DNA of 64,000 nucleotides, taken from Clavaria fumosa. Taxonomy: Eukaryota; Basidiomycota; Agaricomycetes; Agaricales; Clavariaceae. Below the pieces are notes generated by a model. The model was given only the letters and a program-made list of their open reading frames with translations, was not told the DNA's origin and did no database searches. Every line of letters begins with the position of its first letter. Position 1 is the stretch's first letter. The position numbers and the translations under genes are program-made. Below, in pieces: positions 11,701-23,910 of this stretch. The DNA lies in NCBI GenBank assembly GCA_951802425.1, contig OX637794.1, positions 4,216,001 through 4,280,000 on the forward strand. Reading direction: 5' to 3'.

Positions 11701-13171
11701 CCCAGAAATGGAAGTCCGTGTGTTGTTCACATTGGAAATGGAGATGCTACTCCAGAAAAATAGCGCCATACACATACAGAAGCCAGAGGAGCTTGATGAC
11801 AAGTGGACACGAGATCATGCTGGACTCTGGCAAAAGGGGATAGTCACTTGGGTCCCCCTAGGAGCTTGTGAGGCTGTCCTCAAATTTGAGCATGACCTCC
11901 CTGCTGCTGGACACCCTGGGCCCCGGAAGTTGAGAGTGGCACTAGTGAAGGGTTATTGGTGGCCAGACATGGTGAAAGATGCAGATCAGTATGCCTAGGG
12001 GTGTGAGACATGCCAGCAGATGAAGCCTGACTGCACCAAGCATGCTGCCCCACTCCACCCCCACCCAATTCCTGATGGTCCCTGGTCAGTGATCTCATGG
12101 GACATAGTTGGTCCCCTCCCCCTCTCCCATGGACATAATGCCATCCTTGTCATCATCAACAAGTTGACAAAATGGACACTGCTTGAAGCGATTGGGCTTG
12201 ACCTCACAGGACTTGGAGTGGTGTGCCTCCTCCGAGATTGAGTGTTTCATGACCATGGAGTCCCTCACAAGGTCGTGAGTGACTGAGGCTCCCAGTTCAT
12301 GTCCCGTTTCATGAAGGAGTTCTACTCCATGATTCAGGTAAAGGCAAATTTAAGTACAGCCTTTCATCCACAGACTGATGGACAGACAGAACAGGCAAAC
12401 CAGGAGATGGAGATCTATCTCCAGGCCTATGTGGATCACCTCCAGGATGACTGGGCTGAGTGGTTGTTGACAGCGGAATTTGCCCTTAACAACTGCAAGC
12501 ACTCAGCAACAGGGCAGACACCCTTCTTCCTTGACTACAGCCAACACCCTTGGAATGGGGGACTCTGTCCACCTTCAGAGGTAAACCCAGCTGCAGACAA
12601 GTGGATGGCTAAGCTCACAGAGTCCTGAAGAGCAGCCAAGGAGGCGATGGAGGAAGTGGCAGCAGCAATGAAGAAGAGCTACGATAAGGGGAAGTGCCCA
12701 AGTTGGGAGTACTCTGAGGGAGATCTGGTCTGGCTGGACACTAGGAACTTAAAGATGGACCGGCCCTCTAAAAAGTTTGACAACAAGCAAGCAGGCCCCT
12801 TTGCAGTTGAGGAGAAGGTGGGACCTGCTGGGTATTGCCTCAAGCTCCCTTGGGCCTGGCACATCCATTGAGTCTTCAATGAACTGTTGTTGATGCCATA
12901 CCATCCCCCTTCCTTCCCTTCTCAGAACCTGCCTCCCCCTCCACCCCCTACAATTGCTGATGACCACCTGGAGTATGATGTGGAGGAAATCCTTGATGTC
13001 AAGAAGGTGGGACATGGGGTGAAGTACCTGGTGAAGTGGTTGGGATACCCTGTAGAGGAGAACACCTGGGAGCCCCATAGGAACCTCACTAATGTAACAT
13101 TGCTGCTCTGGGACTTCTTCCTTGCCCACCCTGACAAAGCCAAGCTAGCTGGTTGGGACACCCAGCCTTAA
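8788..13171 (+). pseudogene. Ty3-2 copy A gag-pol polyprotein, heavily mutated
   Basis: Order along the reading: Gag capsid (FAAEWA, LVHWLELNLSRRLV), degenerate CCHC knuckle (CFQCHQTGHAVRFC), protease (the expected DSG reads NSGCTNCFM), RT (YVDDVIVFAED near 10855), RNase H (TDASNLATGGV, HTGKSNTKADALS), integrase (HPQTDGQTEQANQE) and chromodomain (YLVKWLGYPVEENTWEP near 13020-13075). Several frameshifts occur. TGA codons at 10850, 12239, 12284, 12626 and 12869 sit where sister copies in this window have arginine; TAG at 11996 replaces a glutamine. Gag and pol are in one frame in the best-preserved copies. Confidence 0.9.
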
Positions 13172-13182
13172 GAGGGGAGTGA

Positions 13183-14457
13183 TGTTAGGATTGCTTACAT
13201 AAGCCATCCCAAAGAGGAGTTGTGGAGAAACTGGGGAGGGTTGTCAGAAGGTCACATGACCTGTGGCTGGGGTGGGATTACATAATCATAAGATCACATG
13301 ACCTGAGGCCTGGGCACATCACGTGGGGACAGGCAATCCCCACTAAGAGTGTGTGATGCTTATATAAGCATTCTGCCTCTAAGGCTCTGACCCAAAAACA
13401 CATCTCAGTATAGAGCCTTCCACACAACAGCTACAAAAAAACTTTGAGTGTAAAAGATGTCTGAAATTAAATTTAAAAACTTTTGTTCAAGATGGATTTT
13501 CGAAAAATGCCCTATTTATTGAGATATTGTTGCTATCTAAACAACAAAGACATTTTAAAAAATTCCATCTTGAACAAAATGTTCAAATAATATTTCTGAA
13601 CATTTCCCATCAGCAAAAGTAAGTTCCAAAATGTGTGTAGAAGGCTCTATGAGGCCCACAGATTTGGCACTGCCGGACTTGTTCGCTTATGTAATCAGTG
13701 GCTGTGCGCACACACTGCAAGGTTTCCTGCAGGTTTCTGTGGCCTCATTCTCTGGCTCTCATTCTCCCCCCACTTTCAAACACTCTGTGTGCACTTTGTG
13801 TGCAATCTAGGTTACAAAGTAAGCCTCCCAAACTTCATATTTACCTATCTTATCATTCAATTTACTGTTTTCTCTGCATTTCAAGCCAATTTCATCCTTC
13901 TGTCACCTTAGGGGACTGTGTGTACCTGGGGGGAAGAATTTGGAGCTTTGGAACACCTAGATAAGCACTATTATACCAATTTCAAGTGAAGACTTTGTTA
14001 TTGGTGGGACAGACAATCTGGAGGACTAGAAGTATGCCCTGTGATAGGTACAAGGTTTTATGTCATGACCCCTTATGTTTCTGCTGTAATTGTACATGAG
14101 TGGAGATGTTTTGAATTATGTCTGTATTTTTCCTGTAATCTACATATAAAAGAGTCTGTGTTTACAAAAAATCCCATGCCAAATGCTTCAGAATTGACTG
14201 AGGAGAGAGTAAAATATCTTTGGGTCAGTGAAATCAAGGGCTTAGGCGCATTTTTGCTTATGTAAGCGTCACGTGCTCTTAGTGGGGATTGCCTGTCCCC
14301 ACATCACATGATCTGAGGGTCTGAGCATGGGAATGCCAGCAAGTGCTGAAGCGTTCACTATAAGTACTTTGCCTTTTCCTTTTTTGTACTCTTTTCCCCT
14401 TATGTTAGTATTGTTGTCATGACCTTACCCTTAAGTTGTGTGAGACCCAGTCTGATA
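13183..14457 (+). repeat. 3' LTR of Ty3-2 copy A, interrupted by a MITE
   Basis: It starts TGTTAGGATTGC right after a purine run (AAGAGGGGAGTGA, 13171-13182 region, the polypurine tract) and ends AGTCTGATA. Bases 13324-14301 are a foreign insertion; without it the LTR is about 290 bp. Confidence 0.85.
13324..14301. mobile_element. 978-bp TIR element (TGGGGAC family, copy 1)
   Basis: Ends are inverted: TGGGGACAGGCAATCCCCAC at the left and its complement at the right, perfect for about 26 bp. Flanks CATCACG (13317-13323) and CATCACA (14302-14308) are a 7-bp duplication with one CpG change. Uninterrupted LTR copies contain the same site once. An internal hairpin (13484-13575) is present. No ORF resembles a transposase, so it is non-autonomous; the superfamily is undetermined. 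Confidence 0.75.
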
Positions 14458-14469
14458 CTTTCAAAGTTC

Positions 14470-14698
14470 CTATTACTTCACACAGATCACAAACTGCAAA
14501 ATGTGATGAAAACTAACATTCTTATCTTGTGATAATTACAAGATATTGATGGTCTGGGCACCTCAGGCAGGGTCAGTTGTGTGGTAAATCTGAAAAGATC
14601 TCACTGATTGACCCAGAATTGAGTGAGATATGACTCAAAAGTTTTTTGGACAAATTTTTTGGTTTCAGTCACATGGCCAGCTTTTTTGCAAACAGCTG
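14470..14698 (-). repeat. Right terminal inverted repeat of TA-flanked element
   Basis: Partner of 7542-7772; the outer end GCAAACAGCTG is followed by the TA duplication at 14699-14700. Confidence 0.75.
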
Positions 14699-14781
14699 TA
14701 AATGGAAAAAATGAACAGACAGAAATGTTGGCAAGGTCTACAAGGTCATACCCACAAGTTTACAAGAGGAGTGGGGCACTT

Positions 14782-15070
14782 TATCAGACTGGGTCTCACA
14801 CAACTTAAGGGTAAGGTCATGATGACAATACTAAGATAAGGGGAAAAGAGTACAAAAATGGAAACAATGTAGTATAGAGAGCGAGAGCTTCAGCATTTGC
14901 TGGCATTCCCACGCTCAGACCTCTCAGATCATGTGATGTGCCTGAGCCCAAGTCATGTGATCTCTCAATTATGTAATCCTCCACCACAGGTCATGTGACC
15001 TTCCAACTATCTTCTCTAGTTTCTCCACAACTCCTGTTTTTTGGGATGGCTTAGGTAAGTGATCCTAACA
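14782..15070 (-). repeat. 3' LTR of Ty3-2 copy B
   Basis: Reads TATCAGACTGGG on the plus strand at the left and CCTAACA at the right. It is followed by TCACCCCCCTCTT, the complement of the polypurine tract. It keeps the AATACTAAGAT complement of the primer segment. Confidence 0.88.
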
Positions 15071-15109
15071 TCACCCCCCTCTTAAGGCTGGGCATCTTGA
15101 CCAGCTAGC

Positions 15110-17323
15110 TGTTATGGAACCAGGTCTGCTACCTGTGAATAATAATATTTAAGTAAGGGAAACTGAAGTTAACCCTAATAGGAACCTCAAATATTATTAC
15201 TAGGCAAGCTCAATGTCCCAATTGAGCTTCTGGTTGCACACCTTCCTGTAAACAGATACTAAGATAACCTTAATATTGTCTACAATGCATTGCTAATGTG
15301 GGCAGCAAATAGAAATATTCTATAGTGACTCAAGCATCAATATCTTAAACAAGGGTAATTGACCAAAGGATCCCCATAGTCATCTCGACTATTTCATCCT
15401 CTTACACCTTGCTGTAATATCCAACCAATAATGAGATATTAAATACTTAAGTCTATTCATATGAATACTGTACTATGACAATATTCATATCTCTCCAATG
15501 GGATAGGAGATCCTTCCAACATTAAACCTCTGATACCCTCTCTATCCTATCTCCCTTTCACTTTCTTATACCTTGACCAAATTCCTATTCCTTCTTTAGA
15601 TATAAATTGTTTATATCTAATCCCTATAATACAAAGCAAGACATCAGTTACAACACAGTAAAATTACCTAAGCACGAAAATATTCGTGGCACATCTATTA
15701 CGTAAGCTTTCGGCGTGACTAGACACTCAATCATTAGCCCTATAGCCTGGCTACGCTTACATAATAAAATCATCGCACCAGCCTAAGGCATTGATGAGAT
15801 AATCAACTATTTGTCCACACTGGTATTTAGACATCAGTGGGACAAATACATTAATAACTCCTTTAGGAGTGGTGCTAGCTCTTAGCTTCAGCTGACTAAG
15901 GTGATCAGGCAGTTTCTGGGGTCAAGTAGGTGCTACTGAACATGTCTTTCAGTGGCCTATTTATATTGTTTCAAGCCTATCTACAAATACAGTAATTTCG
16001 AGATACATGGCCAAATATTGCATATAAAATCATAATAAAATACTCAGATAATCGCATAAGGCATGTACTCTTACTATTTTTATCCTCTCCCCAACTTGAG
16101 TTTTTGAGAGAATGAGTCAGAATGAGTCAGATGGAGTCATTTCCCCTATTTGGGTTTATACAAAACAGTCTAGACTGTGCTGGAGTGACTCGGAGGAGGC
16201 TGTGCATTGGCCTGATACAGTAAAACTATTATTAGGTATTCCCAATCAGTGTGTGGGCCTCTGAGTCAGTCTGGAAAGAGTCTTCAAATTGATTTTAAAG
16301 TTCAAACTCCGCTTATACCTTCCTAATTAGGCAATTTTGTCGCTCTGGCTTGCTCTCTGCATCCCTAAAAGGTATTTTGGCTCTAGAGGGCTTTGCCCTT
16401 GGGATATAACAGGGATAAACAATTATCTAAGCACTCCTGCTTAAGTAATAATTTCTAGATATGGTCTCCCTGTGAAATTCATCCCCCTTTAGGATGGATG
16501 GATGACCAAGACTCTGGATGACTGTCCCAACTAGGCAGGTACAGCACTTTGACTGTCAACAAGTTTTACCAAACAGTGAATAACTCCATGAGTTCTCAAC
16601 CAATCCTCATGAAGCTTTGCACATAGGTAGAGATAAAATATAACTATAGTTTGATACTATATGCAGAATAGTTGAACAGGAACTTGGCATGCTATAACAG
16701 TTCGCATTTTTGGTGCAATATTTACAATAATTCCTTTTGTAAATATCTCAGCCAGTTCCTATTGCTTTCCCATGAAACTTTGTAGGCATGTAGACAATAA
16801 ATGTAGGCATACACCTATATGTTACATGGTACAATAGAACAGTCTCATAGGTGGATATAATGACTTGACTATAAGAATGCTACATGCAATGTCTCTCCTT
16901 TGAAGGGCATACATACTGAAACCCTGAAAGTACAAACATGACATCCTTACAATATATCCTTCATATGCCTATGCAATTATGCAATGAGATGTGCATAGTC
17001 AACTGTAATGTTTGCATATTTACTCTTATTCACAATAAGAGTAAGGAATTATTCTGTCAATGGGACTTGTCAGAGATTACCTAGAACCACAGAATCACTC
17101 TGGTGACATAGGAGTGATCCTATAGGCAATACAGAGGGATGTGGCAGGTAATGTGCTTAGTCAATGAAGCACCATTGCTAATGCTTCTCCCAAACCACTC
17201 ATCTTAGAACATAGAACTGTGTTCCAAGAGGTTCTACTGATGACCAGCCACAATGGTGGATGATTGTAGGCTATGCACCAGATACTGTGCACTCTGACTA
17301 TGGGATTACTCCCATCCCTAACA
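15110..17323. mobile_element. 2.2-kb non-coding insertion with TGTTA...TAACA ends
   Basis: The insertion splits the last codons of the copy B chromodomain. It begins TGTTATGG, ends CCCTAACA and is flanked by CTAGC at 15105-15109 and 17324-17328, a 5-bp duplication. These are LTR-retrotransposon properties, but no ORF above 60 codons and no terminal direct repeat is visible. It could be an unusually long solo LTR or a LARD-type non-autonomous element. AT-rich throughout. Confidence 0.7.
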
Positions 17324-19028
17324 CTAGCTTGGCCTTGTCAGGGTGGGCAAGGAAGAAGTCCCAGAGCAGCAGTGCTACATTGGTGAGGTTCCTACAGGGC
17401 TCCCAAGTGTTTTCCTCCACTGGGTATCCCAACCACTTCACCAAGTACTTCACCCCATGCCCCACCTTCTTGACATCAAGGATTGCTTCCACATCATACT
17501 CCAGGTGGTCATCATCAATCGTGGCAGGGGGAGGCAGTGGAGGATTTTGGGAAGGGAAGGAGGGGGCAATGAAAGGAGTGAGCAACAGCTTGTTGAAGAC
17601 ACAGTGGATGCGCCATGCACAGGGGAGCTTGAGACGGTATCCTCCTGGTCCCACCTTCTCCTCAACTGCGAAGGGGCCTGCTCGCTTGTTGTCAAGCTTC
17701 TTAGAGGGCTGGTCCATCTTTAGGTTCCTAGTGTCTAGCCAGACCAGATCTCCCTCAGAGTACTCCCGACTTGGGCACTTCCCCTTATCATAGCTCTTCT
17801 TCATCGCTGCCACCACTTTCTCCATTGCCTCCTTGGCTGCTCTTCAGGACTCCGTGAGCTTAGCCATCCACTTGTCTGCTGCTGGGTTCACCTCTGAAGG
17901 GGGGCAGAGTCCCCCATTCCAAGGGTGTTGTCCATAATTGAGGAAGAAAGGCATCTGTCCTGTCGCTGAGTGCTCACGATTGTTAAGACCAAACTCTGCA
18001 GTGGACAACCATTCAGCCCGGTCATCCTGGAGATGGTCCACATAAGCCCGGAGATAGATCTCCATCTCCTGGTTTGCCTGTTCTGTCTGTCCATCAGTCT
18101 GTGGATGAAAGGCCGTCCTTGGATTTGCCTTTACCTGAATCATGGAGTAGAACTCCTTCATGAAATGGGACATGAACTGGGAGCCTCAGTCACTCACAAC
18201 CTTGTGAGGGACTCCATGGTCACGAAACACTCGATCCCGGAGGAGGTGCACTGCTCCAAGCCCTGTGAGGTCAAGCCCAATCACTTCAAGCAGTGTCTGT
18301 TTTGTGAACTTGTCAACAATGACAAGGATGGCAATATGTCCACAGGAGAGGGGGAGGGGACCAACTATGTTCCATGAGATCACCAACCAGGGACCATCAG
18401 GAACAGGGTGGGGGTGGAGTGGGGCACCATGCTTGGTATGGTCAGGCTTCATCCTCTGGCATGTCTCACACCCCTAGGCATACTGATCTGCATCCTTCAC
18501 CATGTCTGGCCACCAATAACCCTCCAATAACCCTTCACTAGTGCCACTCTCAACTTCTGGGGCCCAGGGTGTCCAGCAGCAGGGAGGTCATGCTGGAATT
18601 TGAGGACAGCCTCACAAGCTCCTAGGGGGACCCAAGTGACTATCCTCTTTTGCCAGAGTCCAGCATGATCTTGCGTCCACTTGTCATCAAGCTCTCCAGC
18701 TTCTGTATGTGTACCACACTATTTTTCTGGAGTAGCGTCTCCATTTCTGACGTGAATGACACATGGACTTCCGTTTCCAGGAAAACCTGCACCAGTGCAT
18801 CCTCCTCCACCATCTCTCCATTGTCCATTCTCTGGGAGAGTGCATCTGCCTTCGTATTTGACTTGCCAGTGTGATACTTTATCTCAAAGTCAAAGCACTG
18901 GAGCTCTCCAACCCAATGGACCTGCCTCAGTTTTGACTTCTGGGGCTTCCGGAAGTACTGGAGGTTTGCATGGTCTGTCCAAATCTCAATCATCTTATCT
19001 GCTCCAATGAGGTACGCCCGCCACTCAC
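17324..19028 (-). pseudogene. Copy B: RNase H end, integrase, chromodomain
   Basis: On the minus strand from right to left: RNase H tail (MIEIWTDHANLQYF, ADALSQR), integrase core (HPQTDGQTEQANQE), the GPFAVEEKVGP segment and chromodomain (YLVKWLGYPVEENTWEP). Several TGA codons and frameshifts interrupt it, for example near 18187 (the SDRGSQ position in sister copies). The RNase H domain continues at 26098 beyond the palindrome. Confidence 0.88.
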
Positions 19029-19660
19029 ACCCCCTTCAGCACACCCACCCCCTATCCAAAAGGCCTAGCTGATTTTGACTGATGCCCTTTTTATGGGCCC
19101 AGCTGATCGTTGGCCAAGATATAGCTTTATAGGCTTGGCCGATTGACTTGATATACCAAAATCCTGCCAGGCATACAGGGATCCCATGGTAATGATGATA
19201 CCCTTTCAAAAGGGCTGGCCGACACCCATTTTAGGAACCAGTGTAGAGGGTCTGAAGCACCCTATTCAAACATTTCTCTCACTTACATGACAAATTAGAT
19301 CAAAAAAGCTGGGGATAAAGCATATGCACAAGATTAGGAAGCAAAGATCAGATGTGCTATTTGATAGACATGTAAATTACAAGGTCATCTGCATCATTTG
19401 AGACTCCTTATTATCTGAGACTCCTCCATGACAACTTAACATAGTTGGGTGAGATGAAAACCAATATGCCTTCCAATAGGTCTTCAAAGGGTAGAAGCAA
19501 ATGTACCAATTGAATATGCAATGGAGCCATTATAAACTAGAGTGAAATGTGGTTGTCAACTGAGTCAGGATATTCTTTGGAAAAGGATGGGCCTTAATAT
19601 CCTTTCTGAAGAGTATTCAAATCCACTTTGAATACATGTTCTAAAGGAGAATGTATTGTT

Positions 19661-20053
19661 ATTGTTCAAATATTCTTGCAATGTAGAAATTGTGCATGTG
19701 AGTCTGTTATCACACCTTGTGATTATATCATTCTGTGGCTGTGCCCAGGATCCCAGGTGTGACAGTCACACTGTGACCAACTCTGCATATTAGTATTGTT
19801 CAGATATTCTTGCAATGTAGAAATTGTGCATGTGAGTCTGTTATCACACCTTGTGATTATATCATTCTGTGGCTGTGCCCAGGATCCCAGGTGTGACAGT
19901 CACACTGTGACCAACTCTGCATATTAGTATTGTTCAGATATCCTTGCATTGTAGAAGTTGTGCATGTGAGTCTGTTATCTCACCTTGGGATTATATCATT
20001 TTGTGGCTGTGCCCAGGATCCCAGGTGTGACAGTCACACTGTGACCACAACTC
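19661..20053 (+). repeat. Three tandem 134-bp repeats, left arm
   Basis: Units begin ATTGTTCA(A/G)ATAT at 19661, 19795 and 19929. Each contains TGTGACAGTCACACTGTGACC, itself a short palindromic run. Confidence 0.85.
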
Positions 20054-20482
20054 TGGATCTGCAACTCATATCCATAACTACCAGGGCAGGGCAAGTACAA
20101 TGATTGGACAGAGGGGAACAAGGTGTGAAGACATGTTCAGAGAAGGAAGGACTACTGTATCTGTAACTACAAGGGCACAACAAGAACATATCCAAGGCTG
20201 GGGAAGGCATCTCAGAGAGGGTGATGAGTGTTGAGAAGGGGTGGTGTCAGCACTGACAGAGCCATCACACTCAAACATTCTTTCATTTACTTGTGTCTAT
20301 AGTAGTCTCTTTGTGTTTACCTGCCCTCCTCTCCTTGTATTTACCTACCAGTTTCTACATCATATACACCCTGGGGCTCTTGAGCATGAGCCAGGGATCA
20401 CTTTATGACTTATTGCACATGGACAGCAGAACATAGGATGATTTGACACTTGAGATTGTTTGAAAGGATGCTGCTGGCCCAC

Positions 20483-20500
20483 TTAGGGTTAGGGTTAGGG
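20483..20500 (+). repeat. Interstitial TTAGGG x3 (mirror at 24617-24634)
   Basis: TTAGGGTTAGGGTTAGGG on the plus strand in the left arm and its complement in the right arm. This is the telomere unit of many fungi, here only three copies. Confidence 0.7.
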
Positions 20501-21206
20501 CAGATAAACTGCAATAGATTCAGGGTGATCTCTTATACCATATTCATTTGTCAAAGCTAATCCACAAGTACAAATTAATTACAACAAATCAAAAGAAAAA
20601 CATGTCTGGCATTTACATCAGAGGATGGGTGGCCAAATCCACCTCTGACAAGCCATTCATATCATAATATGTGCTTCATTGCAAAGGGGGCACTGCAATC
20701 TAGGCAAGCCCCACTTCACCAAAGCAAGAGTCCCCAGTCTCAAGTAGATAAGATGATCTGTAAGAAACTAGGGTGGGAGGACACTAACCACATGGCAGTC
20801 AGCAGTCCATCCCAGAGCCCATATGGCAACCCCAAGGTATGAGCAGCAGATAGCACAAGAAAACGGGGTTGGGGGAGGTTGTCTTGCATAATAGACCACA
20901 CTCACATCCTTGGCCCATTTTGGCCACCCCAGGTGCAGGTATGAATGAGGGTTGGTTGGGGCCAGCCTGCATGTAAGCTGCCACCAAACCAAAAGGCCCA
21001 TATGGCCACCCTCTTCACATGACATTCTGAAAAGCAACATCAACGGGCACCATACCAGTAAAAAGTGTGAATAGTAATAAAACCCACATACCTCTGCAGG
21101 TGTCAAGCTCATACAGACACCTGAAGGCAGACAAGAGCAGCATTCCCTGTATGGCACTGCAGTTGCCACACAGAGAATGCTGCCCTTGTCTGCCACAAAC
21201 CATAAG

Positions 21207-21665
21207 GTGGACATGGCAGCACAGGAAGGGCAGCAGGCAGGCAGGGCAGTGGGCAGGCAGGGCGGGCAGCAGGCAGGTGGGGCAGCGGGCAGGCGGGGCA
21301 GGGCTGCGGGCAGGCGGGGTGGGGCTGCGGGCAGGCAGGGCGGGGCAGTGGGCAGGCAGGGCGGGGCAGCAGGCAGCAGGCAGGCAGCGGGTGGGCAGCG
21401 GGTGGGCAGCAGGTGGGCAGTGCGGGCCAGCGGGCCAGCAGGCAGGCGGGGCAGCGGGCAGGCGGGGCAATGGGTGTAGAGGCAGGGCAGCGGGCAGGCA
21501 GGCGGGGCTGCAGGAGGGCAGGGCGGGGCAGCGGGCGGGCAGGCGAGGCAGCGGGTGGGCAGGCAGGGCTGTGGGCGGGGCAGCGGGCGGGCAGGTGGGG
21601 CTGCAGGGCTGCGAGGCTGCGGGTGGGCAGGAGGGGCAGTGGGCAAGCAGGGCAGGGCAGTGGGG
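21207..21665 (+). repeat. G-rich GGGCAGC/GGCAGG minisatellite, left arm
   Basis: About 460 bp of irregular GGGCAGCGGGCAGGCGGGGC units. Long open frames through it (311 residues of Pro/Cys/Ala/Leu on one strand, Gly/Arg/Ala on the other) are translations of the repeat, not genes. The G tracts could form quadruplexes. Confidence 0.85.
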
Positions 21666-22501
21666 CAGCAGACATTGCACTGTGTTTGTTTGGTGCTCAC
21701 CATTTAAAGTGTTTCAACATTTGGCTCTGTTTGTTCATGTTGATATGTCATGTGACTCAGCCCAATGACACAATCACAAGCCTTTTCTTGGCCCTGTACT
21801 CAGGCCAGGCTAGAATGGGAGGATTTTATGTACTAGGTTCTATATGATGTGATAAGCTAGAGTCTAGATGTGGGTGCCAAGAGAGGATGATACAAACGAA
21901 GGCCCAGAGCTGCTTTTGGTAAGCTGCTATGACTGTGGGAAGAAAATTGCATGGCTTGCAAAATATGACTTTTTATACACCAAAAAATCAGCAAAAATCA
22001 GGAGATTCCGAATCTGGACACCCCACATTTGTACCTGCCTTGGTTCAGTGTCAATTCGCAAAATACACAGAAAATATTCATTTTCCACAATTCTGCAGTA
22101 CTCTGCAGTACTCTGGCTTGAAAATGGTTAGTGGAGGATACACACATTACCTGTGGACATATGGGGAGGGTGTAGATTAGTTTAACAACCCACCCACCAT
22201 CTCTGTCACCTCCTTGGAATCCATTACTAGGAATTAGGGTTATTGGCCTGGGAGCATGGCTATTTGTTATATTGCAAATTCCAGCCATCAGACTACACCC
22301 TATGACATCTAATACAATCATACAAAAGCCCATAATATTTGGTGCAGAACTACAGATTCCCCATGTCTATTTTCCCAAAATTCTCAAAATCTCTCCCCAG
22401 ATAGCCCCCTTTGTCAAATCACATATTCCTGTTAGCAAATAGTTCACAATGTGTACATGAAGACATGTTCAAAGTTTGGTGAAGTTAGGCCAAGTTCTCA
22501 G

Positions 22502-22615
22502 AAAGATAGCTCAGAATGAGACTTTTGGGAGACTGTCAAGGTCTTCCTTATCCTTGCCTTCATCTTTGACTTCACTTTAGACTGTCCTCCAGAAGACATA
22601 TTCTGGGCTATCTTC
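22502..22615. other. Central spacer of the palindrome
   Basis: Mismatches rise from 22502 inward and pairing is lost around 22538-22579. This non-paired centre is what lets a foldback exist as cloned or sequenced DNA, and argues against a simple chimeric-read artefact. Confidence 0.65.
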
Positions 22616-23451
22616 CTGAGAACTTGGCCCAACTTCACCAAACTTTGAACATGTCTTCATGTACACATTGTGAACTATTTGCTAACAGGAATATGTGATT
22701 TGACAAAGGGGGCTATCTGGGGAGAGATTTTGAGAATTTTGGGAAAATAGACATGGGGAATCTGTAGTTCTGCACCAAATATTATGGGCTTTTGTATGAT
22801 TGTATTAGATGTCATAGGGTGTAGTCTGATGGCTGGAATTTGCAATATAACAAATAGCCATGCTCCCAGGCCAATAACCCTAATTCCTAGTAATGGATTC
22901 CAAGGAGGTGACAGAGATGGTGGGTGGGTTGTTAAACTAATCTACACCCTCCCCATATGTCCACAGGTAATGTGTGTATCCTCCACTAACCATTTTCAAG
23001 CCAGAGTACTGCAGAGTACTGCAGAATTGTGGAAAATGAATATTTTCTGTGTATTTTGCGAATTGACACTGAACCAAGGCAGGTACAAATGTGGGGTGTC
23101 CAGATTCGGAATCTCCTGATTTTTGCTGATTTTTTGGTGTATAAAAAGTCATATTTTGCAAGCCATGCAATTTTCTTCCCACAGTCATAGCAGCTTACCA
23201 AAAGCAGCTCTGGGCCTTCGTTTGTATCATCCTCTCTTGGCACCCACATCTAGACTCTAGCTTATCACATCATATAGAACCTAGTACATAAAATCCTCCC
23301 ATTCTAGCCTGGCCTGAGTACAGGGCCAAGAAAAGGCTTGTGATTGTGTCATTGGGCTGAGTCACATGACATATCAACATGAACAAACAGAGCCAAATGT
23401 TGAAACACTTTAAATGGTGAGCACCAAACAAACACAGTGCAATGTCTGCTG

Positions 23452-23910
23452 CCCCACTGCCCTGCCCTGCTTGCCCACTGCCCCTCCTGCCCACCCGCAG
23501 CCTCGCAGCCCTGCAGCCCCACCTGCCCGCCCGCTGCCCCGCCCACAGCCCTGCCTGCCCACCCGCTGCCTCGCCTGCCCGCCCGCTGCCCCGCCCTGCC
23601 CTCCTGCAGCCCCGCCTGCCTGCCCGCTGCCCTGCCTCTACACCCATTGCCCCGCCTGCCCGCTGCCCCGCCTGCCTGCTGGCCCGCTGGCCCGCACTGC
23701 CCACCTGCTGCCCACCCGCTGCCCACCCGCTGCCTGCCTGCTGCCTGCTGCCCCGCCCTGCCTGCCCACTGCCCCGCCCTGCCTGCCCGCAGCCCCACCC
23801 CGCCTGCCCGCAGCCCTGCCCCGCCTGCCCGCTGCCCCACCTGCCTGCTGCCCGCCCTGCCTGCCCACTGCCCTGCCTGCCTGCTGCCCTTCCTGTGCTG
23901 CCATGTCCAC
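23452..23910 (-). repeat. Minisatellite, right arm
   Basis: Mirror of 21207-21665; C-rich on the plus strand. Confidence 0.85.

Larger units (their letters stand above)
7542..14698. mobile_element. TA-flanked long-TIR DNA element, split by Ty3-2 copy A
   Basis: Both ends read TA followed by CAGCTGTTTGCAAAAAAGC on the inward strand, and about 230 bp of each end are inverted repeats. A TA duplication with CAG termini suggests Tc1/mariner-type mobilisation. What remains of the element itself is 7542-7995 and 14458-14698, about 695 bp, with no transposase, so it is a non-autonomous (MITE-like) element. Ty3-2 copy A inserted into its spacer later. Confidence 0.65.
19029..22501 (+). repeat. Left arm of the giant palindrome
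   Basis: Begins ACCCCCTTCAGCACACCC. Contains, in order, a region shared with the diverged element at 32186-33830, a triple 134-bp repeat, a TTAGGG triplet, a GC-rich minisatellite and a core shared with the foldback at 57982-59499. Confidence 0.9.

Noticed and set aside
20768..21703. Open frame of 311 codons rich in Pro, Cys, Ala and Leu (mirror at 23414-24349)
   Set aside because: It is a translation of the GC-rich minisatellite plus flanks, present in several frames on both strands with no domain.
21998..23249. Open frames of 83-111 codons near the centre of the palindrome
   Set aside because: Short, mutually overlapping on both strands, and duplicated only because the arms are mirror copies; no conserved motif.
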